From: Bacteroidales bacterium UBA6828
Lineage (GTDB): Bacteria; Bacteroidota; Bacteroidia; Bacteroidales; Paludibacteraceae
Assembly (NCBI GenBank): GCA_002452095.1
Contig: DKEG01000012.1
Coordinates: 1-34,338, forward strand
Direction of reading: 5' to 3'
Length of the DNA: 34,338 nt
The notes beneath the pieces were generated by a model. The model ran no database searches and was not told the DNA's origin. It was given only the letters and a program-made list of their open reading frames with translations. The translations under genes were made by a program, and so were the position numbers. Below are positions 25,223 to 32,500 of the stretch, one piece after another; positions within the stretch are counted from its first letter, which is position 1; each line of letters begins with the position of its first letter.

Positions 25223-25978
25223 ATGGATGGCTTAATGGACACCAGCACAATCGGTCAGGTAACGGACACCATCGTCAACGCCCCCGAGTTCGACCCCTCT
25301 ATCGCAGCGGAGTTCGCTGTGCCGATGCAGTCGGTTACCACCTTCCTCGGCGTGCCCCTGTTCGATGGCAGCAGTATTCTCAATATCCTTGTCCGCTTCC
25401 TGCTCAATTTAGCAGTGGCGTGGATATTGGGGCATTTCCTCTACTACCGCAAGTCGAAGCGCATGGACTACTACGTTACGTTCATGCTCTTTTCGGCAAC
25501 GATGTTCCTGTTGCTCTGTATGCTCGACAACGTCAAACTGCAAATCGGCTTCGCCCTCGGTCTCTTCGCTATCTTCGGTATGATTCGTTACCGTACCGAG
25601 ACTATCCCTATCCGCGAAATGACCTACCTCTTTGTCCTTATAGGGCTCAGCGTCATCAATGGTCTGGCTATGTCCGTCAGTTGGTCTGATCTCCTGCTGG
25701 TCAATATCCTCCTTCTCGGCGTGGCGGCGTTCTTCGAGAACTGGCGCGGACTCGCGCACCGCTCGCAGAAAATCGTCCTCTATGAGAAAATAGAGAATAT
25801 CGTTCCTGAGCGCCACGCCGAACTCAAAGCCGACCTTGAGAAACGTCTCGGGCGACCCATCGAGTCCTTTGAGATAGGGCACGTCGATTTCCTCCGCGAT
25901 GTCGCCTATATCAAGGTCTGTTATATGCTCCGAAAGGGCGAAACCAACACTATTGACTCCCAAATTAAACCACGATGA
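25223..25978 (+). CDS. DUF4956 integral membrane protein
   Basis: 251 residues. A short polar N-terminus is followed by membrane segments at about 50-70 (NILVRFLLNLAVAWILGHFL), 83-98, 102-117 and 133-172, then a cytosolic C-terminal domain of about 75 residues with YEKIENIVPERHAELKADLE and FEIGHVDFLRDVAYIKVCY. The highly conserved DUF4956 block LFAIFGMIRYRTETIPIREM is present in full. The family is regularly found beside VTC-domain genes, so a joint role in polyphosphate synthesis or handling at the membrane is plausible but unproven. The stop overlaps the next ATG (ATGA). Confidence 0.9.
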   Translation: MDGLMDTSTIGQVTDTIVNAPEFDPSIAAEFAVPMQSVTTFLGVPLFDGSSILNILVRFLLNLAVAWILGHFLYYRKSKRMDYYVTFMLFSATMFLLLCMLDNVKLQIGFALGLFAIFGMIRYRTETIPIREMTYLFVLIGLSVINGLAMSVSWSDLLLVNILLLGVAAFFENWRGLAHRSQKIVLYEKIENIVPERHAELKADLEKRLGRPIESFEIGHVDFLRDVAYIKVCYMLRKGETNTIDSQIKPR

Positions 25979-26775
25979 AACGACTGATTTACATAGCATT
26001 GGCAAGTATCTTTCTTGCCCCCGTAGCCGCAAAAGCCCAAGAGATTGTCAGCAGGGAAACCACTACCGAGCAGGTTGCCAAACTGCGTCTCGTAGCCTCC
26101 TACAACCGCTCCTTCAACCACGGACTGGGGCTGTCCATTGAGGAGGAACTGCGCACCTGCCTCGGCGGCACGTCTCCTGCGGAGTTCTCGCGCTCATACA
26201 CCACATTATCGTTTGATTATGAGCCGATTCCCTACCTGAATATCGCCCTCGGCTATACCTTCAGACTCTATGGCAACAAAGGCTGGACTGACCCCAACGA
26301 GTACATCCGCCACCGTGTTTTCCTCAATCTCACGGGGCAGGTGAAAATCAACCGTTGGAAACTCTCCCTGCGTGAGCGGCTGCTGATGGACTGCCGCACC
26401 GACTCCGTCAACCCCAACGAGAAGAACGCCATCGACCTCACTATGCGCCACCGCCTGCAAGCCACCTATTCCATGTTCTCCAAGCCCCTGAAGTTCCACG
26501 TAGGTATCGAGTTTGCCAACTCCCTCAATGCGCCTACCGACTACTTAAATGCCTGCAGCACAACGCGGTACGGACAGTATATCACCCGCATTCGTCCCGA
26601 GGTGGGTATGCGCTGGCGTATCGACAAATGCAACAGCCTCTCGCTCTCCTACCGCTTCGACTATGGCTACGAGCGCGACATCAACATCAAGCGCAAGTCG
26701 GGCAACATCGAACTCACCAACCAGTACAAGTACAACCATCTCATCATCCTGTCCTACGAGTTTAATCATTGGTAA
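25975..26775 (+). CDS. DUF2490 outer-membrane beta-barrel protein, 3' end altered by transposon insertion
   Basis: 266 residues with a signal peptide (LIYIALASIFLAPVAAKAQ). Alternating hydrophobic strands and YNHLIILSYEF at the end fit the small barrel family DUF2490, which often sits in the Bacteroidota outer membrane. It is translationally coupled to DUF4956 (ATGA). The transposon at 26771 entered directly after TAATCATT. Joining that to the right flank restores ...TTT AAT CAT TAA, so the ancestral protein ended Asn-His. The transposon end now supplies TGG TAA, adding a single Trp. The gene therefore survives, but its downstream transcript region was displaced by 7.45 kb. Confidence 0.88.
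   Translation: MKRLIYIALASIFLAPVAAKAQEIVSRETTTEQVAKLRLVASYNRSFNHGLGLSIEEELRTCLGGTSPAEFSRSYTTLSFDYEPIPYLNIALGYTFRLYGNKGWTDPNEYIRHRVFLNLTGQVKINRWKLSLRERLLMDCRTDSVNPNEKNAIDLTMRHRLQATYSMFSKPLKFHVGIEFANSLNAPTDYLNACSTTRYGQYITRIRPEVGMRWRIDKCNSLSLSYRFDYGYERDINIKRKSGNIELTNQYKYNHLIILSYEFNHW
26763..26770 (+). repeat. 8-bp target site duplication, left copy
   Basis: TAATCATT directly abuts the left inverted repeat. The identical octamer abuts the right inverted repeat at 34222-34229. An 8-bp duplication is the size expected for IS1595-family transposition. Confidence 0.92.
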
Positions 26776-26820
26776 GTATATACGAAACTACCCTAAAAGA
26801 TATTTACAAGCCATAAAATC
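26771..26820 (+). repeat. Left terminal inverted repeat
   Basis: Starts GGTAAGTATATACGAAACTA and then CCCTAAAAGATATTTACAAG, ending CCATAAAATC. It matches the reverse complement of 34172-34221 at 49 of 50 positions. It contains the core TATATACGAAACTACCC shared with the subterminal iterons. Confidence 0.95.
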
Positions 26821-26860
26821 AACAATTTAGCACGTTTCCAATTTTGGGCATTTTGATGGG

Positions 26861-26970
26861 TTATATACCACTTTACCCAAGGTTATATACGAAATCACCC
26901 AAGGTTATATACAAGATTACCCAACCTTATATACGAAATTACCCAAACATATATACAAGTTTGCCCCGAT
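26861..26970 (+). repeat. Five 22-bp iterons at the left end
   Basis: Units start at 26861, 26883, 26905, 26927 and 26949, exactly 22 bases apart, with consensus TTATATACRARATTACCC followed by four bases, usually AAGG or AAAC. The same core is at 26776 within the inverted repeat. The 22-base step is about two helical turns, so bound proteins would lie on one face of the DNA. No matching array exists at the right end. They are probably transposase-binding sites; an origin-type iteron cluster is an alternative. Confidence 0.9.
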
Positions 26971-27015
26971 AGAAAAATTTTTTGCTCAACATAAATAGCA
27001 CTATTACAATAAGTT

Positions 27016-27051
27016 AGGCACTGAGATTTAGTTCCCAGTGCCTTATTTTTG
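27016..27051 (+). terminator. Inward-facing terminator at the left end of the transposon
   Basis: AGGCACTG at 27016-27023 pairs with CAGTGCCT at 27036-27043 and is followed by TATTTTTG. It would stop host transcripts from the DUF2490 operon before they reach the transposase gene. TATTTTTG at 27044-27051 also resembles a -7 box but lacks a -33 partner. Confidence 0.75.
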
Positions 27052-27079
27052 CCAAAAATTTTTTTGAACCAAAGTTTAT

Positions 27080-27120
27080 ATAACCAAGACAATTATTCAC
27101 AATAAAAAATCTTGGGTTAT
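27080..27120 (+). promoter_or_regulatory. Hairpin covering the transposase start codon
   Basis: ATAACCAAG at 27080-27088 can pair with CTTGGGTTAT at 27111-27120 (one bulged base). The last two bases of the right arm are the first two of the ATG at 27119. Such a structure in the leader would hide the start codon. The left arm also contains an inverted half of the iteron (TATATAACC), so the same bases could bind transposase. Confidence 0.5.
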
Positions 27121-28048
27121 GGCAAACTTCAATACTTTCAAAAGCATCAACGATTTGTTGAAGGCATTTCCTACTGAAAAGAGTTGCATCCGCTACTTGG
27201 AAAGGAAACTTTGGCCTAATGGAGAAATTGTATCTCCATATGACCCGACAAGTAAGGTGTACCGCAGAGGTGATGGTCTGTACCGCTGTAAGAATACAGG
27301 CAAGAACTTCAACATTAGAATAGGAACAATGTTTGAGGGAACAAAATTACCTCTCCGAACTTGGTTCACTGCTATATACCTTGTAACAAGTACAAAGAAG
27401 GCAGTTGCATCTACAACGTTAGCAAAACAACTTGGTGTTACTCAGAAAACCGCTTGGTTTCTTGAGCAACGCATCCGTCAGACCTTCAAGCAACCTAACA
27501 AGCCAACCGAAAAGTTGACGGGTGAGATTGAACTTGATGAGACTTTCGTTGGAGGCAAGAACAAGAATAGACATTGGAATAAGAAGGTTCCAAAGAGCAA
27601 GGGCAGATGTCATAAAGACAAGGTGCCTGTAATGGGCATGTTACAGCGTGGAGGCAAGGTCATTTGTAAGGTTGTAGAGACTACTGGTAAGAAACACCTC
27701 ACTGCCCCTATAATGAAGAATATTGACCGCAGTGCTACTCTCTATATGGATGATTGGCAGGGATACAACACTGTACAGAAGGTTTACAAGTACACTGTAG
27801 TAGATCACGGACATAACATCTACGCAGTAGGTGGAGCATACACGAATACCATTGAACAGTTTTGGGGTAACTACTGCAAGCGTCCAATGATAGGTATCTA
27901 TAACCACGTTGCAAAGAAACACCTACAAAGATACTTTGATGAGTTTGCATTCCGCTACAATACAAAAGATTGTACCAACGCTGAACGTTTCGCTGAAACA
28001 ATTAAGGGTTGTCGCAAGCGTATTACTTGGAATAAATTAACCGCCTAA
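27119..28048 (+). CDS. IS1595-family (ISXO2-like) transposase
   Basis: 309 residues. The RNase H-type catalytic domain shows GEIELDETFVGGK (Asp140), TLYMDDWQGYN (Asp211/212) and TNTIEQFWGNYCKR (Asn243/Glu246), the DD(N/E) pattern of ISXO2-like transposases. Upstream come IGTMFEGTKLPLRTWFTAIY and the helix-turn-helix TTLAKQLGVTQKTAWFLEQR typical of the family. The N-terminal zinc ribbon usual in the family is degenerate: the first CPxC pair is replaced by SPYDP and the second is reduced to CKNT, leaving one of four cysteines. No frameshift or stop is seen, so the enzyme looks intact. It is followed three bases later by a small passenger gene that may be cotranscribed. Confidence 0.93.
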   Translation: MANFNTFKSINDLLKAFPTEKSCIRYLERKLWPNGEIVSPYDPTSKVYRRGDGLYRCKNTGKNFNIRIGTMFEGTKLPLRTWFTAIYLVTSTKKAVASTTLAKQLGVTQKTAWFLEQRIRQTFKQPNKPTEKLTGEIELDETFVGGKNKNRHWNKKVPKSKGRCHKDKVPVMGMLQRGGKVICKVVETTGKKHLTAPIMKNIDRSATLYMDDWQGYNTVQKVYKYTVVDHGHNIYAVGGAYTNTIEQFWGNYCKRPMIGIYNHVAKKHLQRYFDEFAFRYNTKDCTNAERFAETIKGCRKRITWNKLTA

Positions 28049-28051
28049 AAT

Positions 28052-28285
28052 ATGGAAAAGAAACTTATTAAAACTGATGTTAAGTTCTATCATCATGTAT
28101 TATTATTCAACCCATTTAAGAAGGTTGAAGCAGGTGTTATAATACCTTATTTCAACTTGCTTCCTCAGATTGGTATTTGTTTAGATAGAACGTTTGAAAT
28201 GTGTACAATAAAGATTGGATGGCTTAACCTTCAATTGTCCCTACACATTGAACTGATACGGACTTATAAATACATTGAGTTATGA
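28052..28285 (+). CDS. 77-residue passenger protein of unknown function
   Basis: Starts three bases after the transposase stop and overlaps the next gene by ATGA, so it belongs to a transposase-led operon. The sequence is dense in hydrophobic and aromatic residues (FYHHVLLFNPFKKVEAGVII, then PYFNLLPQIGICLDRTFEM, then IKIGWLNLQLSLHIEL) with no clear single membrane helix. It resembles a small beta-rich protein. No family is recognised. Confidence 0.65.
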   Translation: MEKKLIKTDVKFYHHVLLFNPFKKVEAGVIIPYFNLLPQIGICLDRTFEMCTIKIGWLNLQLSLHIELIRTYKYIEL

Positions 28286-28434
28286 CACAAGAAGAATTAA
28301 ACCTACTGAAACGTATGGTAGATGCTACCGAAAGGCAAGCAGAAGCAACTGAAAAGATTGCTGACCACCTCAGTACTATTGCTCATGTCCTACAGGATGG
28401 AAGAATAATTTTTGGCAAAGATACCGAAAATTAA
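28282..28434 (+). CDS. 50-residue helical passenger protein
   Basis: Its ATG overlaps the stop of the 77-residue gene (ATGA). The sequence MTQEELNLLKRMVDATERQA, then EATEKIADHLSTIAHVLQDG, looks like one amphipathic helix with heptad-like hydrophobic spacing, ending FGKDTEN. It could be a small coiled-coil oligomer or DNA-binding accessory protein. Function is unknown. The overlap and codon-like character support it as a real gene. Confidence 0.6.
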   Translation: MTQEELNLLKRMVDATERQAEATEKIADHLSTIAHVLQDGRIIFGKDTEN

Positions 28435-28481
28435 ACGTGGCAAAGTTTCTTTACTTAGCGAACAAACAAAAGTACACGATT

Positions 28482-28628
28482 ATGGCTAAGCAAAAGAAAA
28501 AGAAACGCATGCCGATTGAAGACATGCCCCAGGAGTTCCTAAATGAAGAACGTGAACCAGTTGATTTCGATGCGCTGATGGATAGGGCAATCCTTCCTCA
28601 GCGCAAGAAGAAAAACAAAAAGCAGTAA
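28482..28628 (+). CDS. 48-residue highly charged passenger protein
   Basis: Starts MAKQKKKKRMPIEDMPQEFL and ends RKKKNKKQ: lysine-rich ends around an acidic middle (NEEREPVDFDALMDRAIL). A GTG at 28437, three bases after the preceding stop, would add 15 residues and cannot be excluded. The basic ends suggest nucleic-acid contact. No family is recognised. Confidence 0.55.
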   Translation: MAKQKKKKRMPIEDMPQEFLNEEREPVDFDALMDRAILPQRKKKNKKQ

Positions 28629-28650
28629 CCACATTTCTATGCCCTACGCA

Positions 28651-28702
28651 GTGCCGTTTATATCGGGATGGGTAAACTATCTGAAAACCGATTAAACGGC
28701 AC
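28651..28702. other. Long perfect-stem hairpin after the transposase operon
   Basis: GTGCCGTTTATATCGG pairs with CCGATTAAACGGCAC (15 pairs, one bulged base) around a 21-base loop. No T-run follows on either side, so it is not a standard terminator. It may protect the 3' end of the transposase operon mRNA or be a further protein-binding site. Confidence 0.6.
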
Positions 28703-28769
28703 TCTTAGTTGACTTACGGCACGAAACAAGCATTATTTAGGTCTTATATTCACATTCTTAAACTTTTTA

Positions 28770-28801
28770 TTTGGTAGTATGAAAAATTTTCCGTAATTTT
28801 G
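28770..28801 (+). promoter_or_regulatory. Promoter of the structured RNA
   Basis: TTTG at 28770-28773, a 20-base spacer, then TAATTTTG at 28794-28801: an exact match to the Bacteroidota consensus in a stretch with no protein gene immediately downstream. The expected start of transcription is near 28808. Confidence 0.8.
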
Positions 28802-28807
28802 CAAGCA

Positions 28808-28990
28808 AAATTCTCCTGATGGAGAAATGGTGACATATCGAAAGGTGCCTCACTTCTTGTGAAATCGCCAAGTTCCTAAAAGAATACACGAGGCACGGAG
28901 CAACCCATATACGTGGGCTGTTTATCCGTGCGTGTATTAAGGGTGTTTGGCGATACCTACAAGAGTGCAAGGGTGGCAGTCCACTTTTTC
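28808..28990 (+). ncRNA. Candidate structured small RNA of the transposon, about 180 nt
   Basis: The RNA would begin after the promoter at 28770-28801 and end at a hairpin AAGGGTGG-CAGT-CCACTTTT with a T-run (28969-28990). Between them are a hairpin TTCTCC/GGAGAA (28811-28826) and an outer stem ATCGCCAA (28864-28871) with TTGGCGAT (28947-28954). Within that, AATACACG (28883-28890) pairs with CGTGTATT (28931-28938), and CACGGA (28894-28899) pairs with TCCGTG (28925-28930), capped by CCCA/TGGG. GTGCCTC (28845-28851) can instead pair with GAGGCAC (28890-28896), which would break the inner stem, so two alternative folds exist. The segment contains no convincing protein gene. It does not match any RNA family I know. 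It may act alone or as a leader of the membrane protein gene at 29046. Confidence 0.62.
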
Positions 28991-29045
28991 GTACTCAATA
29001 ATTCATCCACTATGATTGCCGTGGAAACTTATAAAGAACTAAAAG

Positions 29046-29432
29046 ATGAAAAGTCCAACGGCAAAAGCATTTCTTATTACTACAGTTTTCTTTGCTTGTT
29101 GTCTCATTATTCCTGTTGCAATAGTAATGATGACAGAGTCAGCAAGTCACATTGCTTCATTTAAGCATCATATCTTTGACGCTGATATTTGGTTACATTA
29201 TGCACCGCCATTGCTTACTATGTATTTTATAACAGTAGCATTGTTAGAGTGGTCATTCAAACGCAAAATAAGGAAAGAGCGTGATGAGCAAGATAGACTT
29301 GAGCAGAAGCAAACACAAGCCAAGATGAACAAGGTGCTCGACATGCAGATGGCTGAACTTGAACGCAAGCAGAAGGAACTTGAAGAGCGTGAGAGGAAAC
29401 TAAAAGAACAAGAAAGATATATGCCAAAATGA
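29046..29432 (+). CDS. Two-helix membrane protein with C-terminal coiled coil
   Basis: 128 residues. Membrane helices lie at about 8-30 (AFLITTVFFACCLIIPVAIV) and 52-71 (PPLLTMYFITVALLEW). From residue 75 on, a long Lys/Glu/Gln-rich helix (KIRKERDEQDRLEQKQTQAK, then MNKVLDMQMAELERKQKELE) must form a coiled coil facing the cytosol or another membrane surface. The topology recalls phage holin/spanin-type accessory proteins, but there is no sequence proof. An overlapping frame starting at 29011 (MIAVETYKELKDEK) runs into this gene and is less convincing. It is the last plus-strand gene before the bidirectional terminator. Confidence 0.7.
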   Translation: MKSPTAKAFLITTVFFACCLIIPVAIVMMTESASHIASFKHHIFDADIWLHYAPPLLTMYFITVALLEWSFKRKIRKERDEQDRLEQKQTQAKMNKVLDMQMAELERKQKELEERERKLKEQERYMPK

Positions 29433-29471
29433 TGTGAAGATGTATGCTATTGGCTTGGCTGATCAAATGGC

Positions 29472-29501
29472 AAAAAAGGACAGCGAAATGCTGTCCTTTT
29501 T
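29472..29501. terminator. Bidirectional terminator between convergent cargo operons
   Basis: AAAAAAGGACAGC and GCTGTCCTTTTT form a perfect stem around GAAAT, with A- and T-runs on either side, so it ends the plus-strand cargo and the minus-strand fibre gene alike. Confidence 0.92.
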
Positions 29502-29530
29502 CGTACTTAAAACCTACCGATTTAGGAAAA

Positions 29531-32500
29531 TTATTGCAATTTCACCACAATATAGTTTCCATCAACCGAGTCAGTAGAAACATACAACTCACCATCAACA
29601 ACTGCGGTTGTAAGCAATGATATGTTACCATAGGACTCAATGATAGTTGCGTTCATGCCCTCACACTCCTTTGGCAACTTTATTGCCTTTTTGCTGTTTG
29701 CCTTATGAGTGTGGATATAAGCCACATAGCAATCAGTATCTTTGTACCAAAAGCAATCATCGTTGTCATTGTCGCCAGGATTGTAGTAGGTGTAGTATGT
29801 GCTGAAATTCTCGATGAATGTAGTAGGCATGACGTTGTTAGCGAAATGAGAACCTTGAATCACCCTAAAATATGACTTGTTATGGTTCTCTACACTAACA
29901 TTAAGAGTGTTAGTACCCTCTGGCATATACGCATTTCTTCTGCTGTCCATAGTCACACCCTTTACAAGAGACAAACCACAGCAAAAACCTATGAGTTTGT
30001 CATCATTGTCGGAGTTGTACAAGAAAGTGTATGTTCTATCAGCACACTTGTCCTTGTCCTTGAGATAAGTTGTGTTCCTCAAGAAACTCTTAGAACTTAT
30101 CCCCGTATGGGAAATATACGGAACATCCGCAGTCTTTGAACGTGGTACGCAAACATAAGACTCATAATAGTCATCATTGATGTCAATTGCAAATAGTCCT
30201 TGTCCCTGGTTTGCTCCATACAGTTCAAACTGGAATGGTTCAAGAACATTCAGCATTGTATCATATCTGCATGAGTAGCCATGCCAACTGAATGACTGAT
30301 TTATGTATAGCATGGTTGTATTATGCACTGGACTTGGAAACCATGTGTCTATCGTGAATGGGTTGAAGCATTGAGTTCCCTCCATTATTACAAAGTCATT
30401 GCAGTAATATGTACCACTTTCATTATTCTCGACACCATCAAACAAGAACTTGCGGTTCTTTGATTCGGCAATAGGTTTTATTTGAGTTGACGATACAGAC
30501 TTAACTGCTATATCATCTGTATGTATAGCACCGCTTACATGGGTAAGTGTTGTGATTGTGGTACTCTCATTTGATACGCATTTCCAGTCACGTGTATATA
30601 CACCATCGTAAGATGTTGTTCGTACTGTTGGCAATAGATACAACTGTGTGCTTGTTATCTTGCCGACAGTATATTGTCTGCCAGCATTATCCACCCAAAT
30701 GGAGTTCACATCATCATCAGTAAGACTATGGTCAGCGGTCACAACTGGAATATGATAGCCATGCTGTGCGAACATATGCCACGGTGCATATATTGTATTG
30801 TAGATTGGTGCTGTAGAGTCACTCCATGAGTGTATAGTTACACCCTTGCTGTCATCCTCATCTACACCAACAAGTTGCGTGTAGTTGAATGTCATTGTTC
30901 CATTGCCATTCTCATGCATATAGATGATGAGGTCTTTTGTAGAACTGAAATTTGTCCTTATTGACACATCACCAGTAGAGGCATTTAATGTTACTTTCAT
31001 TAACTTGTTATTGAAATTGACAGCCTTTGATATTTCCTTTATGCTGTCTTCAAGGTCAGATGATGAAACATATTCGTTATTTACCGATGACACATTTGCA
31101 TATCCAACATATGCCAGTGCATAACTTTGGACAATAGTATCTGCACCGCTTGGAATTGTCAATTCTGCATTCTCGAATGTTGTGTTTGAACCATAGTAGT
31201 TTGTGTCATTTCCAAGATAAGTGTCTCCATTAAAGTAGCATATATGATAGATTTGAGTGCTATTACCAAATCTTCCGCTGAACGCATATTCCTTACCCTC
31301 CTCAATAGAGTATTTTCTAATACCAAAATACACATTAGTTTTTTTCTCTCCGCTGGTATTATAGAATACACCCTCTTCAGTTGATATTGGAGTTAGTTCC
31401 GTATATGTTTTCTTCTGTACAGCATTCCTCAACGCACTTACATCACCTATACTTTCAAGTTTTTCATTAATCTCCGTTGCACTCAACTTTGTTGCATATT
31501 TTGATATACTATACTTTGATGCTTGAGAAATAACGACATTTACCCACAGTTGTGTTGCAGATGCTGGTATCTTTATTGTACAGTCACTTACATCAACAAC
31601 ACCCCTAAATAATTTGTCTTGACTTATATAATTCCCATCTTCATCAAAATATGAAACCAAATAGAAGGAATATTCATTTGGTAAATAGCAATTAATACTA
31701 TATATTTCGCCCTCACTAACCGCATACTTGTATATGCTCATATATGAGTTAGACTTTACATCACCACTGCTAACAAATGAACCACTTACTATTTCCGTAG
31801 GAATTGCACTTTCCCCGATACATGAGTTCTTCTCAAAGTCATTTGAAAGTGCTTCCAAGTCATCACTTGTTGATTGGATTTTTTCATCATACGACTTGAG
31901 TTCAGTTTCAAATGATTGAAATTTCTCATCAAAGTCAATATAGGTTTGTTCAATTGACTTTACTTCTGCCGCATTTGTAGATGCTGAACTTGCAGTGTTA
32001 ACATTCATAACAATAGTGTCAGCACCGCTTGGAATGGTCAATTCTGCATCAGTATATGTTGTTCTTTCGGTAGTTGAACCTTTGTATATATCATTCCCGA
32101 TGAATGTGTCTCCACTTAAATAACTGATAAAGTATATTGTTACATTTGGTCCAAAGTAACCCGAAAATTTGTATGACTTACCCTCTTCTATTGCATACTT
32201 TCTTATTCCAAATTCAGTATTAGTTTTAATAACCCCATTATGAATAAATACACCATCTTGTGTAGATGTAGGAGTCAATACAGTCTCCTTTGATTCGGTG
32301 ATTGCATCCTTGTTCTCTTGTATTCTTTCACTTAATGTATCTGTTTCCTCAGTTAAAAGTGTTTCTAAGTCATCTTTTGTTGACTGTATTTTCTCATCAT
32401 ACGACTTGAATTTTTCATTAAAGTCAATATAGGTTTGTTCAATTGACTTAACATTATAATATCCAGAAACATAATAACTCAAGAACACATTCAAGACTAT

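Noticed and set aside
26861..26970. CRISPR array
   Set aside because: The 22-base units are contiguous with no spacers, and there are no cas genes.
28808..28850. Hammerhead ribozyme (CTGATG followed by CGAAA)
   Set aside because: CTGATGG lacks the invariant A after CTGATG, and these bases form a simple TTCTCC/GGAGAA hairpin instead.
28770..28990. Retron or IscB/TnpB guide RNA
   Set aside because: No reverse transcriptase, IscB or TnpB gene is encoded in the element; the only nuclease-like enzyme is the IS1595 transposase.
28913..29164. 83-residue frame overlapping the structured RNA and the membrane protein gene
   Set aside because: It starts within the RNA stems and runs out of frame through the better supported membrane/coiled-coil gene; only the part from 29011 looks faintly coding.
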